From Diadema setosum (Eukaryota; Echinodermata; Echinoidea; Diadematoida; Diadematidae): 64,000 nt of DNA. The translations under genes and the position numbers were made by a program. Location: contig CM067066.1 in NCBI GenBank assembly GCA_033980235.1, positions 33,581,180 through 33,645,179 on the forward strand, read 5' to 3'. Under the pieces are notes generated by a model, which did no database searches, was not told the DNA's origin, and saw nothing but the letters and a program-made list of their open reading frames with translations. Shown here piece after piece: positions 12,352 to 23,936 of this stretch. Position 1 is the stretch's first letter. Each line of letters starts with the position of its first letter.

Positions 12352-12606
12352 GTTATATAGCCTTTCAACTTCATTACACACTTGCATTTCATCTGAAATG
12401 TAACTGCACTGGTTTGAAATACAAAATATGTTACAATTTTGCATGTCATTGAATGGGAGAGATGATGGTGTGGGCAAATAACACAAGGAATTAAACACAA
12501 ATTTGAAACTGGAGTCCGAGCACTCCAAGAGAGCAGACCTCTGCCAAGCAGCCATGACTGAAATATTGCCATTTTGTACCAGTATCTCCAACACAAAGAG
12601 GTAGAG
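12352..12606 (-). CDS. candidate internal exon, unrecognised protein
   Basis: An 85-codon open stretch, phase 0 in and out, from acceptor GGATGTCCAG to donor TATAAC|GTAAGA. It begins LYLFVLEILVQNGNISVMAA, continues WQRSALLECSDSSFKFVF and later ERLYN. The helical, leucine-rich first half looks like a HEAT/armadillo-type repeat. It abuts the end of an AGGTCA-array transposon at 12634, which has inserted in the preceding intron. Protein-like composition and good splice sites support it; no homologue was recalled. Confidence 0.6.
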
Positions 12607-12633
12607 CTGGACATCCACACAATAAATTTAGTA

Positions 12634-13969
12634 ACTAGAAATGTCGCTACGGCGACTGATGCCTCCGCCATAATGCATGATTCTCCCAATAGGTGTATAG
12701 TACAATGTCTTGACAATGTGTGATGACAGTTTCACATAACTGGCAAAATATCGAAATAACAGGTTTGTCAGAAATATCTTGAATGTTCACTTTCCACGAA
12801 CTGGGTTTGCTATAATTGTCTATTAAAGAGTGCAGGTACACATATTTGGGGAATTGAAAAATTTTACTTGACTTCTGACCGACCTTATTATAAGTTTATG
12901 CATTGAGTATAATTTTCAAGGTATGAAGAAAGAGTGTAATTACAGTACAAAATATTTTTTTTTCATTTAAACCTGACCTTTGACCCTTAACCTTTGACCT
13001 TTGACCTTCTGGCTGGAAATTTCCAAGAGAATCACCATCAAGTAATACATGTACATACATTAAACACTTTTAAAACTAATAATGCAATCATTGCACATAC
13101 TAGTATACATGTATGAGGGAAATACAGTAGTAACATTTTGAGGAGTTGACCTTGACCTTTGAACCCGACTATTGACCCATGACCCCTAAATTCCCTAGAT
13201 AATCCCTGCCAGTCAGTACATGCATATGTACCATGTTCCATGAAGATACATTGAACCATTTGCGAGAAAAGTGATATTGCAACATTTTCACCTAACCTTT
13301 GACCTTTTGACCTTTGACCTTATGACATGAAACTCTCTCTGGAGAATCCTTACGCAGTAGTACATGTCTACACTAAGTTTCAAGAAAATAACTGCGGGCA
13401 TTGCATAGATATGGGGGGAAATAGCAACATTTTTAGCATTTGACCTCGACCTTTTGACCTTTGACCTCTTATCAATGTCACTAGAATCTACTCAACTAAT
13501 TGTCCCATCATACATCATCCTTGGACCAAGTTTGGTGAAAGCTGCTTCATCCAGTTTTGAGTTATCACATAAACAGATAAATTTTAGGATTTGACCTTGA
13601 CCTTTGACCTTTGACCTCTGTCCGATTTCACTGAAAAACTAATCAAGTAATTGCCCCATCATACATCATCCTCCAACAAAGTTTGGTGAAATTTGCTCCA
13701 TACAGTCTTGAGTTATCGCGTAAACGGATACAATTTCACGATTTGACCTTGACCTTTGACCTTTGACCTTCAGCCGATTTCACCCAAAATCTTATCAAAT
13801 CGTTGCCCCATCATACTTCATACTTGGACCAAGTTTGGTAAAATTCAGTAAATATTACTCAAGTTATCGCGTAAACGAAAGCGGACGTACGTACGGACGT
13901 ACGTACGGACGGACGGACAACCCGAAAACATAATGCCTCCGGCACCACTTCGTGGCGGAGGCATAAAAA
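12634..13969 (-). mobile_element. AGGTCA-array element, copy 1 (reverse)
   Basis: Read on the minus strand it starts TTTTTATGCCTCCGCCACGAAG, runs through a GTCCGTCCG tract, and ends TATGGCGGAGGCATCAGTCG...ATTTCTAG. The first part is a hairpin (CCTCCGCCACGAAGTGG...CCGGAGGC). Between the ends are about six blocks of AGGTCAAAGGTCA, each followed by a recurring sentence-like unit (tgaaactt...catgt). No transposase frame. Copies 2 and 3 are at 39795 and 45137. Confidence 0.8.
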
Positions 13970-14000
13970 TCTGATCATCCATTGTTGGGTTTTTGGGAGG

Positions 14001-14397
14001 TTAAAGGGACTGTACAGTACTGGTTGAGGTGGGGATTCATGTTTTGAACATTCCTTAGTGAGATAATGAGAAACCTCTTATGAAATATGAAAGAGCATGT
14101 ACTTTTAAGAAGGATTCAACATTTATTTGATGAAAATTGGTTTTCAAATGGCTGAGATATCCAAAAAAGTTATAACAATAAAAAAAAAAGCTACAGGCCA
14201 CACTTTTATCAGGATCTCTTTGTTTCACCTTGTTTTTGGATATCTCAGCCATTTCAAAACCGAATTTCATCAAATAAACTTTTGATACCCCTTAGAATTG
14301 CATGCTCTTTGACATCTCATGGAGTGGTTTCTGAATATCTTGCAAAATGTTAAAAGCTAAATCCTTACCTCAACCAGAACTGTACACACCCTTTAAA
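14001..14397. mobile_element. palindromic MITE with TTAAAGGGACTGTACAG ends
   Basis: The two halves are inverted copies (ggttgaggt / acctcaacc; ggctgagatatcc / ggatatctcagcc; agagcatg / catgctct). A diverged relative occupies 23937-24368. Confidence 0.7.
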
Positions 14398-14399
14398 CT

Positions 14400-14960
14400 T
14401 ATTTCGAGTCCTTTATGACCCCCATGACCTTTGACTTCATGATCCCCAAACTATCTTTTATTTTCTCACTATGAACACAGTCTGCAAGTTTAATGAAACT
14501 CTGATCATCTGTTCTTGATTTATTAGGAGATTACGCTTATTTTATATCCTTTATGGCCAGGCCTTCTGGCCTTTGACATGTGACTGCCAAATTAAGTTGT
14601 ATCTTTCTTACATTATTATGAATACACAGTGCAAGTTTGGTGAAAATCTGATGATCCATTCTTAAGTAAATGGGAAATTAAACTTATTTTATAAATATCC
14701 TTTATGAAACCTATGAACTTTGACCTCATGACCCCCAAATTAAACAGTTTCTTTCTTACTTCATAATAAACACACTCTGCAAGTTTGGTAAAAATCAAAT
14801 CTCCTGTTCTTGAGTTATTGGGAGATTAAGCTTATTTTTTTGTCCTTTGTGACCCCTACGACCTTTGACCTCATGACCAAAAATTTAATTGTTTCTAGCA
14901 TACCTAACTATGAACACACCCTGCAAATTTCATGACATTTTTTTCATCCATTCCCATGGT
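14400..14960 (-). repeat. older AGGTCA-containing repeat
   Basis: Four units of about 150 bp carrying TGACCTTTGACC-like motifs plus cacagtgcaagtttg and gagttattgggagatta. Related in style to the element at 12634 but more diverged and lacking its ends. Confidence 0.55.
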
Positions 14961-15235
14961 ATCTTGTACACAAACAAGCAGACAAACAAACTGACAGACA
15001 AACATTGTAAGCGTACCCTACCCCCCCCCCTTTCCGGTCGTACACATAAGTATTGTCGTTTGCAGATGCCACATTATCAATGTCCACACAATTTCGGCGG
15101 AAGAGCGCTCCAGAAGCATAATTAGACTTATGCCCCTCTGTATCTGTTCATACAAGGCGTGTCTTCATCAGCGTGAAGTTCAAACTCGCGGGATATTTTA
15201 CAGTTTGGGAAAAAAGCCGATATTGCGATGAATGT

Positions 15236-15560
15236 GCTTCTTCATCAGTTCGAAACAGCCCACTTGGGAAAATTAGCTCGAAATTTGATGCATGCGTACT
15301 TTGTATCATTACTCTGCTTAGCGCACTGTTCAAAAGTGGATTTCCCCGCGCACTCAGCTTTCAAATCCTTTATCTTGCTTTTGACTTGTCGGGCCATCTT
15401 TATGACGCCATATGTTGCAAGCTTGTTGCACAGACTTCCATGATATCTTTTTTCCTTGCGTTCTCGTACTCACGATTTACTCAAATACAGCATCTTCTCT
15501 CCAAAGGGATATCAATAACGCTACAAGTTTGTTCTTCTGTCCAGTGAGACATCTCATGTA
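15236..15560. other. region open on both strands, coding status unclear
   Basis: The plus strand is open for 124 codons (15173-15547). The minus strand has an ATG in good context near 15394 with 50 charged codons (MARQVKSKIKDLKAEC...). No splice-compatible partner or known domain was found. It could be an unrecognised first exon or chance. Confidence 0.25.
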
Positions 15561-15825
15561 ATTAATGATTCACAGAATTAAAACGTGTTGTAAAAACAAA
15601 GTCTGCAAGAATCTTCAGCTTAAATGCACAGTGACTTATTACATGCACAAACAAGGACAAAACAGCCAGTACGCACGATACAGATTTCTAAGAAAATGTC
15701 AGCAACAGTAGTATGCACATGTGATCCTTGATTTCTCAAAATGTTGTTTACAAAATACACTGTGTGTGTATGTACACAGTGATTAGCTTGTATTTTTACG
15801 TGTACTTCCCCCAGCCATCTAGCTA

Positions 15826-15860
15826 AGCTGAAGCTGAAGCTGAAGCTCAGCTCAGCGCAC
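15826..15860. repeat. GCTGAA microsatellite
   Basis: Repeated AGCTGAAGCTGAAGCTGAAGCTCAGCTCAGC. Confidence 0.7.
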
Positions 15861-16014
15861 GGTTTAAAAGTGGTTTCCACAGTATGCCAGGATGAAGAAA
15901 TTTTGGGGCGATGGAGACGCAACCCATACAGCATGCTAATTCACAAATGAGCGTGCTATTTCATGACCAAGACAAAGATTTGGGGACAACTTTCCTAGTA
16001 AAAAGATATTTACC

Positions 16015-16160
16015 GGGTATCTTATATTGGATGGCTATGAATGGGATACCAGGGAATATTGCACGAGTTGTACGAATTGAAGACTAGTGCAATATTGGCC
16101 CTAACGAGTGCAATATTCCCTGGTACATGTATTCCATGAATTAAGGCCATCCAATATAAT
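16015..16160. repeat. palindromic MITE-like repeat
   Basis: ttatattggatggc is mirrored by gccatccaatataa, and gataccagggaatattgcac by gtgcaatattccctggtac. Confidence 0.7.
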
Positions 16161-16587
16161 TATTATCATCTACAATCAAGTAGAGCAAGCATACACTGCA
16201 CAAAAATACCGGGCTTCTATACTCGTCTTTGAAGATAACTCAGTAGTAACATCCCAGCGCTGAAAAGGGGAAGCCCCTAAAACTGCGTATGTAGCAATTG
16301 TTAAAGCAACTAGCAAGATTATTTGTGTGCTTGTGATGTAACAAAATGACGCGCACTAGTAACAAGCGTTTGTGCACTCAGCAAGCGCTTGCGCAACAGA
16401 CAAGACAGAATGCGGTGTGATCTTGAACGGCCATTAACAACGGTAGCCTATGGGGAATTAATACGTTGGCCTATGCGTTTCTTTCAATATGCTCTGATAT
16501 TGAACGGTAAAATTCAGCAGACAACGTGTTTTTGATGCGCTGCTAAAACGTCCTATACTTTTGTATACACAGTAGATGATAATATGC

Positions 16588-16794
16588 TACTGTAAAAGTG
16601 GATATTTTCGCGCGACTAATTTTCAAGCTTGGCCAGACGAAAAGAGTTTCGCATGTTTTTAATTCCACGGAATCAAGACATCAACTACTGGAACATACGG
16701 CATGCAAAAATATTCGCGTGCTTTTATTTTCGCGCTTGTTTTTGGTTGCGCGAAATGCGTGAAAATTTCAACACCGCGAAAATTTCCACTTTGC
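16588..16794. mobile_element. cgcgaa-rich MITE
   Basis: Starts tactgtaaaagtggatattttcgcgc; the matching inverted end is cgcgaaaatttccactttgca. The interior has cgcgcttg and cgaaatgcgtgaaaa motifs as in the other members. Confidence 0.6.
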
Positions 16795-17231
16795 ACCTTC
16801 ATTGCACGAATTGGAGGTTAATTTGACATTGCGCTAATTTCCCAATAATACAATAGTGGTTTTTATATCATGTATATATATACAGTATATGAACTTCAGT
16901 CTGATAAAGACAGGTCTATACTTGAATTTATTGTGTGAGTCACTAAAAACAATCAGCAGCCTTGAAATGGAGAGCCAGCAAGCACATCCATGCGTACATA
17001 CAGTAACTACATGTATGAACAAAACACTGGGCCCCTTTGACCGGTATAAGCATATTTACCAACAACTGTTGTGTGTACCACCCAATGCAATCTCCCTGAA
17101 ATAGTCAAAGTCTACATGCACAAAGTTTTGTTACTGATAGTCAAAAAGGACTTTTCTCCATCCCGTTTCACCTCCCCCGCCCCCCCCCCCCCCAAAAAAA
17201 AAAACATTTCAGACAGAAGTTCATTATTCTT

Positions 17232-17663
17232 ATTTATACAACGTCCAAGTAGATCCTTGTAATTTGAGTGGAGGATTGTTGGTGACATGATATTCAATAA
17301 GTACTCCATTCAACGCGGCGTGCAATTTTGGTTCTATTTTTGCGTGCAACTTGGTTCGATTTTTTCGTTCTATTCCACGGTACTGAATGTACTGTGTGTT
17401 GCATATTGAGGATCGCATGCAGCTAGCGCAGTGTACGTGTGCGGTACATGCATGCGCGTATGTAGGCCTACGTAGTGCTAGTCTACGTGTATGAGCGCTA
17501 GCTGTGACCTGTATCTACACTGATTGTACAAGCCAGAAAGAGAATCGCAGTGGATCCACATGTAAGTATGGCTATATTTTTCATACATATTATAGACTTC
17601 TAGGCCTACTTAGACCTACCCAACAATCCTCCAACCAAATAACAAAGATCTACTTGGATGTTG
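17232..17663. mobile_element. element with AACGTCCAAGTAGATC ends
   Basis: Left caacgtccaagtagatcctt...ggaggattgttgg and right ccaacaatcctcc...aagatctacttggatgttg are inverted copies of about 45 bases. The next element (17660) starts at its right edge. Confidence 0.65.
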
Positions 17664-17842
17664 TATAAAACAAATAGTGTATGGTCTTTACTCGTGCAAT
17701 GGAACGAGATTTCACACTCGGTGAAAGATGAGGCGCACTATTCAACTTGGTTTTGCCTCGTTGAATAGAGCGCCTCTATCTTTCACCTCATGCGAAATCT
17801 TGTACCATTGCACTCATGACCATTCACTATTTGTATACTATC
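17660..17842. mobile_element. 180-bp MITE, AACAAATAGTGTATGG ends (copy 1)
   Basis: aacaaatagtgtatgg at the left and its complement (ccattcactatttgt) at the right; the core gaggcgcactattcaac / gttgaatagagcgcctc is also palindromic. A near-identical copy is at 21839. Confidence 0.75.
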
Positions 17843-17963
17843 CAAAGCAATATTCTTAGGATACCTTTGACGTGGGAATAATATGAATACTCCGTAAGTC
17901 TGATATTCCTAGAAAGAGGATGGCCTTTTCACCTGAAGCAATAAAATCTAGCCTAGTATTCAA

Positions 17964-18163
17964 NNNNNNNNNNNNNNNNNNNNNNNNNNNNNNNNNNNNN
18001 NNNNNNNNNNNNNNNNNNNNNNNNNNNNNNNNNNNNNNNNNNNNNNNNNNNNNNNNNNNNNNNNNNNNNNNNNNNNNNNNNNNNNNNNNNNNNNNNNNNN
18101 NNNNNNNNNNNNNNNNNNNNNNNNNNNNNNNNNNNNNNNNNNNNNNNNNNNNNNNNNNNNNNN
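17964..18163. other. assembly gap (200 N)
   Basis: Exactly 200 N. This is a round number typical of a scaffold join, so the true distance is unknown. Confidence 0.99.
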
Positions 18164-20640
18164 TTAGCCTAATTAAAACATTGAGAGTCTAATTTTTGTT
18201 CTGTAAATCTGTTGCAGCATATTCAACAATTGTACATCACAAAAACTTCCAAAATTAATTTCAATTCTTATGTATTTTATTGTTTTCAGAATTTCTTATG
18301 TATTTCTTTGTTTTTCAACTTTTGTTTTTTCTTTGTTTTTTCATTGGAAATTGTCACTGACCACTTTTCTACCATAATTAGCACAAAACTAATCAATGAA
18401 AGAGATTAATTGTAAAAATAATCAGGTTTTTATGACTTTCATGACAGAGCACTGTTTTCCATAGGAAATGTACACAAAATCACAAAATTGTGCCCGTTTT
18501 GGGGCGACAATCCGTTACAAAAATGGGCGTGGCTTCGCAAAAGTACACGCGGACGTCGCAAATTTGGTCTCAAAAGTTGCGCGAGACTTGAACAAACAAA
18601 GTCAAGAAGCCTCACGACGAGGCCTTCTCGCGTAACAGAATTATAGCGCGAAACGTCGAGGGGGGGCGGATTCCCCCCCCCCCCGGCCCTTTTAGGGTTA
18701 AGGCATGCAAATGGGATTCCCTACCTTTAAAGTCCATTTGTTCCTACCCTTTCTACCAAATCATATAACTGAACATTCTTAAGTGTCATTTCAAACAGAT
18801 GTTAGGCCACCTTTAACCTTAACAGAATTTGTTCAAAATCTAATCACTGCATATATGTCATGGAGCATATGTGGTGTTTCAATATGCCTGCAAAACAAGA
18901 TCTTGGACTCCCAAATCTGTGGGCTGATAGCCTGAAAACACACAATGCCTCTGCATTCTTCAGGTCAAAGCCATCTAAGGCGGAGGTTTTCACTTTGTAT
19001 AAAAGACTTTCACAAAAGGGGGAAACATTTCCATCATGTACCCATCATTCACATCGCTCTTGGCACATACAAGTTCTATAAAGACACAATGTAACCACAG
19101 TCACATTAGAAAATATCGTGAAGTTTAAGATTGCAAAGTCTAAGTTCTCAACGTTTTGCCAGTGTAAACCACAAACTTCCTGAAAACTTCTTGCAAACTT
19201 TCCACTCTTGTAAGAAAATTTCTCTAACCCTGCCAATCTTCTTGAAATTCGTGCAGTCTGAACACTTGTAACTGAAGCTTCACAAGGTTTGTCATGTGAC
19301 AGGGTCGACCACCTGTTTGCGGGCAGTGCCTCCAAAGCACACACTCATCGCGATGTATGTGAAAGCATCATTACGTCACAATCATTAGCTGTCAGACTGT
19401 GTACACTTCCTCCTACATTGTATCATGTTGCGCATGTGCTATCAGTGACCCAAACTTCAAGAATTGAAACTTCAAGATGTTTGGCTGCCAGTGTGGACAG
19501 ACAAGCAAACTTCTTGGGTTGAAGACTTCTTGAAGTTAAACTTTGCAATGTTTTGCCAATGTGAGCAAGGCTCTTGTATAATCAGAACTTGTAAAATCTC
19601 TTTTTGGGTGGTTATATTTGTGATCAAGTACCACAGCTATGAAATGAAAAGTATGCTTCATCTCTTTTTGAAGAGCAAAATTAGCAGTTTCCATATTTGA
19701 GATGCTAATGACATATTGCACTTGTGTTATGGGATGCAATCTATTTTGGCATAGTTAATAATTTTGCAAATATCAACTGACTTGCCAAATTCACAAAAAT
19801 AGAACCACCGTGAATACCCGTAGTTTAATCTACAACAGTAAATCAATTTGACCTTTATTTGTCAATAGCAACACGGTATAACTGTATGTGAATACTGCCA
19901 TCTATACTCATGTATGCATACGTATTGTGAGTTGATATACACGTAGCAAGTCTAACATCAGGAGGTTTCTATCACCTCCCTCTCTTTCTTACTCTTTCTG
20001 TCTCTCTTTCCTTATCCCTCTGCTCCATGAGCATCATGTTGGACCCCCGTTTTATTGCATCAATGTCATATCAGTTACCAAAGTGTCAAGCTTTTAGCTT
20101 ATTGTTGTATCATGTTTTATTTATATTTGATGATACTGCTGGGAAAACAAGACAAGAAATTGTAATGTGATGCCATACACAGAATACGGTAGATAAATCA
20201 AATCAAATCAAATGTCATGATGTCAATTGCACAGTTGCAAAGCTCATTGGGGCCTTTGTCAAAAGCCTCTGTTACTGCATATAAACTGTGGCGTGGGCAA
20301 TTGTGAGCTCCACTACGTATGCCAGCTGACCAGTAATCTCTACAGGAGACAGATTCATAGAGATCAGTGGACCTGAATCACAGGTAGCGAGAGCATGGCT
20401 CCTACTTGCATGGCAGTCATTAGCTCGCATCGCTTGAGCAAAAATCTCACAGACATGTTGGCCTCACGCTGAACAATATGGCCTCAATAACACTTGTTTG
20501 TATGCCTTGCATGATTATTGCAACTCCCGGAATACCAATTAGCAAAGAGCAAAAGAAAAAAATGAGAAAGGGATAGCAACAACCAATGCAAAAAAATTGA
20601 ATCAGTAGAGTTCTATTATTTATGTTAAGTATTGTTAAAT
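18164..20640. other. no gene seen
   Basis: AT-rich sequence with one CpG-rich patch (18480-18700) and tandem runs of acttc-type motifs around 19130-19540. The 73-codon frame at 18860 has no splice support. Confidence 0.4.
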
Positions 20641-21838
20641 AAACAAAATGTGAATAGTTATATTTAAAAAAAAAATGTTAAGGTTTAATGAGAAATAGAG
20701 TGATATCTCCTTATATCTTAGGCTTTATTGCAAAAATATTACATGGTAGGATGTTTTGTGATACAAGTGACCTACAGTCTATGCATCAAAAGTGATATCT
20801 TGAACATTTTTTAAAATCACTGCTCCCGAAGGTAAACAGGACCTTTACCTGAAGAGAGTGAAGAAGACCATGCGGTTGCACTGAGTGATGTCACAGTAGA
20901 CCAGTCTAACAATATTTGTGAAAAATTTTGTGACACTGTCTAAAGTCAACGCAAAGGTCTCGCAATGATAGCAATCTCTCCCATCTCTGTGTGATGTGGA
21001 AAGAGGCCACAGGTTAGGCTAAAAGATTTTAAAGGGTCTTCATGAACAATGGGTGATTTCAAGTTCGGTGCTGGTGCTAGTGTTTTGTGCTATCTCCCAA
21101 CCCTCTGACGTATAAAATAGAGCTCCAACACCGACTTTCAGATTAAACGAAGCGATACAGATCAAAATCATCGATCCCAACACTAGACTAGGTGCTAGCA
21201 TCACACCACCACGAAGTCCGCGGGAATTGTGCAAAGGAAAAAAATTATTGCACATGATTACAGTCAAATATTAAAAGATGCAGACATGACTGCATAGATG
21301 GGTCTATAGTTTACACTTCTAGATACATAATGAGGAAGACAGAATAAAATGCCACAAATTTCATCCCTTCAACAAAATACAACGATCTAAATTCGCTCCC
21401 AGGTTCAGATTTTATACGTAGCCACGTCTAGAGTGTTCGTGTACATTTTCTTGTTTTATACAACACCTATTTACAACGTAGCTATCCGATTGGTCGATTG
21501 CCCATCATGTGACATTTAGTGAAAAGTTCCATTGCACGCTCTGGCTGTCTCAGCAGTGCAATTTGTTTGACCAAAATGTTCCATTGCACGCACTCTGATG
21601 TCACAATAAACAAACATGTGCCGTGCACACTCAACAATTACAAGCGCGCTTACAAGCACATACTTTTGTTAATCATTTTAGTAAACAACTTCGTTTTGCA
21701 TACATACGTACACATGTACGTGTGTATACACGGTGACTGCAACTGTGAGGCTAATCATTCTTCTTTCACAGAAAATGGTTGCCATTTCTGTGCTAAATTC
21801 AAGAATCTGTGAGTACAAAATCTGTTGACGTTCGAGGT

Positions 21839-22022
21839 GTTGTATAAAACAAATAGTGTATGGTCTTTACTCGTGCAATGGTACCAGATTTCGCACTTGG
21901 TGAAAGACGAGGCGCACTATTCAACTCGGCTTCGCCTCGTTGAAAAGAGCGCCTCTATCTTTCACCTCGTGAGAAATCTTGTACCGGCATTGCACTCGTG
22001 ATCATTCACTATTTGTATAATA
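21839..22022. mobile_element. 180-bp MITE, AACAAATAGTGTATGG ends (copy 2)
   Basis: Nearly identical to 17660-17842 over its full length. The high identity suggests recent movement. Confidence 0.75.
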
Positions 22023-22483
22023 TCTTTGTGGGCGACCATCATGGACTATTTAAGCATAGACTTAGCACATTAACGTTCATCTAAGGTCTGACGTTAATGT
22101 TTGAAGAGAATGTGGGTCTCGCATGGCAACGCTAAACACCAGCACTGAATTTGAAATGACGAAGAGGATAGAAACTCTAATCCATATTTTGTAATAGAGG
22201 GCTAGATCTAGTGTTGTTTTTTAATATGCAGGGCTGCCAACACTGGAAACTAGTTGAGAGTGAGACTCCCATAGGCCAATGCTATAATTTAGGAGTCAAA
22301 ATGAGTGAGATCAATAGAAATGCATGCAAATGAAATAAAGTTTTAGCGTTAGAAAGGACCAAAATGCGTGAGTCTCACGCTCAATGCGTGAGAGAGTAGG
22401 CAGCCCTGAATATGTTAGCCAACAGGAAAAAAAGCATGTAAATTGCTAACAGTGCCATGATAATCAACCTATTGATTGTGGGC

Positions 22484-23615
22484 ATGTCTAATTCCGCGAA
22501 AAACTTCTCATTTGTAATGACATTTGCTGGGTCAGTTTTTCGCTTCTTAGATAGACACCATTGATACATACATTGTACGCTATTGCAGAGACTCCAACCC
22601 AAAGCACCTTCTGATCTGGAGATTCTCCCGCCTGAAACCCCTAGCAAACGGGAGACTCCAAGTTGATGTGTGCGAAGCGCGAAGTTCCCAGGGTTGTAGA
22701 TGCTCTCTGGTGCTATATAAGGCTTATTTTTGCAACATACAATAGCAATAAGTAAGAAATCCTTTCGAACGGGAGACACAGAGCCAGGGCGGGAGAAATT
22801 AAATCTCAAATGGGAGAACGGGAGATTTTGCAAAAATGGGTTTTCGGCGGGAGATCTCCCGTCGAAAACGGGAGAGTTGGAGTCTCTGCTATTGCGATGG
22901 TTTTAGACGGTTTGGTTGAACGCAACTTCGACCCAGTTCCCCCCGCATAAAAATGGTTATTGTTTTTTCCAGCTTGGTTTTCAAACCAATCTGGAAAAAA
23001 TATATACAGGATTAATCAGTAAACATTTTGACTCACCTCTTCCACTGTTTCCTCCTGTTTTCTGGTTGTTACCTCCACTTCTTTGCAGCGCTCCCCAATT
23101 CATCGTCGCCTTCATTTGAAAAATGACCGCACAAACCTCTACGGCAAGCCAAATGCTCATTCACAATATTACGAAGTTAAATTCAGCGCTCGCAAACAAT
23201 TTACTAGTACTTTAGTCAATAAACGTAAGTGTACCGGTGAGTGATTGTATGGAGCATTCGGCTTGCCATAGACGTTCGTGCGGTCATTTTTCACACGAAG
23301 GCGGCGATGAATTGGGGACCGCTGCAAAGAAGTGGAGGAAACAACCAGAAAACAGGAGGAAACAGTGGAAGAGGTGAGTCAAAATGTTTACTGATTAATC
23401 CTGTTTATATTTTTTTCCAGATTGGTTTGAAAACCAAGCTGGAAAAAATAATAACCATTTTTATGCGGGGGGAACTGGGTCGAAGTTGCGTTCAACCAAA
23501 ACGGTCGAAAACCATCGCAATAGCGTATGTATCAATGGTGTCTCTCTAAGAAGCGAAAAACTGACCCAGCAACTGTCATTATTATAAATGAGAAGTTTTT
23601 CGCGGAATTAGACAT
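22484..23615. repeat. 1.1-kb palindrome (inverted duplication) with exon-like content
   Basis: The left arm (22484-23158) and right arm (23252-23615) are inverted copies around a unique centre of about 90 bases. Each arm, read outward, carries an ATG open frame (MNWG-LQRSGGNNQKTGG...) ending at GGTGAGT, then a TTTTTCCAG acceptor and a second open block starting WFENQAGKNNNHFYAGG. The encoded protein is not recognised. The left arm is interrupted by a transposon (22585-22889); the right arm is intact. Confidence 0.8.
22585..22889. mobile_element. MITE with GCAGAGACTCCAAC ends, TATT target duplication
   Basis: Ends gcagagactccaac / gttggagtctctgc. It is flanked on both sides by TATT, and the right palindrome arm shows the uninterrupted site (TATT once). 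The interior has GGGAGATTTTGCAAAA and TCCCGCC motifs. A second copy is at 57041-57393. Confidence 0.85.
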
Positions 23616-23936
23616 ACTTGTCGGTCAACGGCAAGACAAACGAAACCAAACGACGGAGTTCCGTTCAGTAGACGACATTCAACACCAAGCCCAGCACCAA
23701 CTACTGGAAATACGTCATGATTTTGAGGTGAACTCCCAACACCGATGTGATTTCAACTTCAACTATGTATTATCGCCGGTGCCAACGTGTTCTAGTGCTG
23801 AGATAGCACTAACGTTAGCAGTAGCACTAGAAACAAATGTTAATTGTTAGAACTATTAAAGCACTAACGTTAGCATCGAACTTGAAATCACCCAGCCAAT
23901 GCCAATAAGCGATGTAACGTTAGACTCAGTAAACCG

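Noticed and set aside
12647..12841. Minus-strand frame beside the 12.6-kb exon
   Set aside because: Lies inside the end of the AGGTCA-array transposon; the same text recurs in the two other copies.
18860..19081. 73-codon frame, plus strand
   Set aside because: Fairly protein-like but with no acceptable splice sites, domain or neighbouring exon on the same strand.
22381..22833. 150-codon open frame, minus strand
   Set aside because: Runs through a palindrome arm and the inserted MITE, so it is a chimera of repeats rather than one gene.
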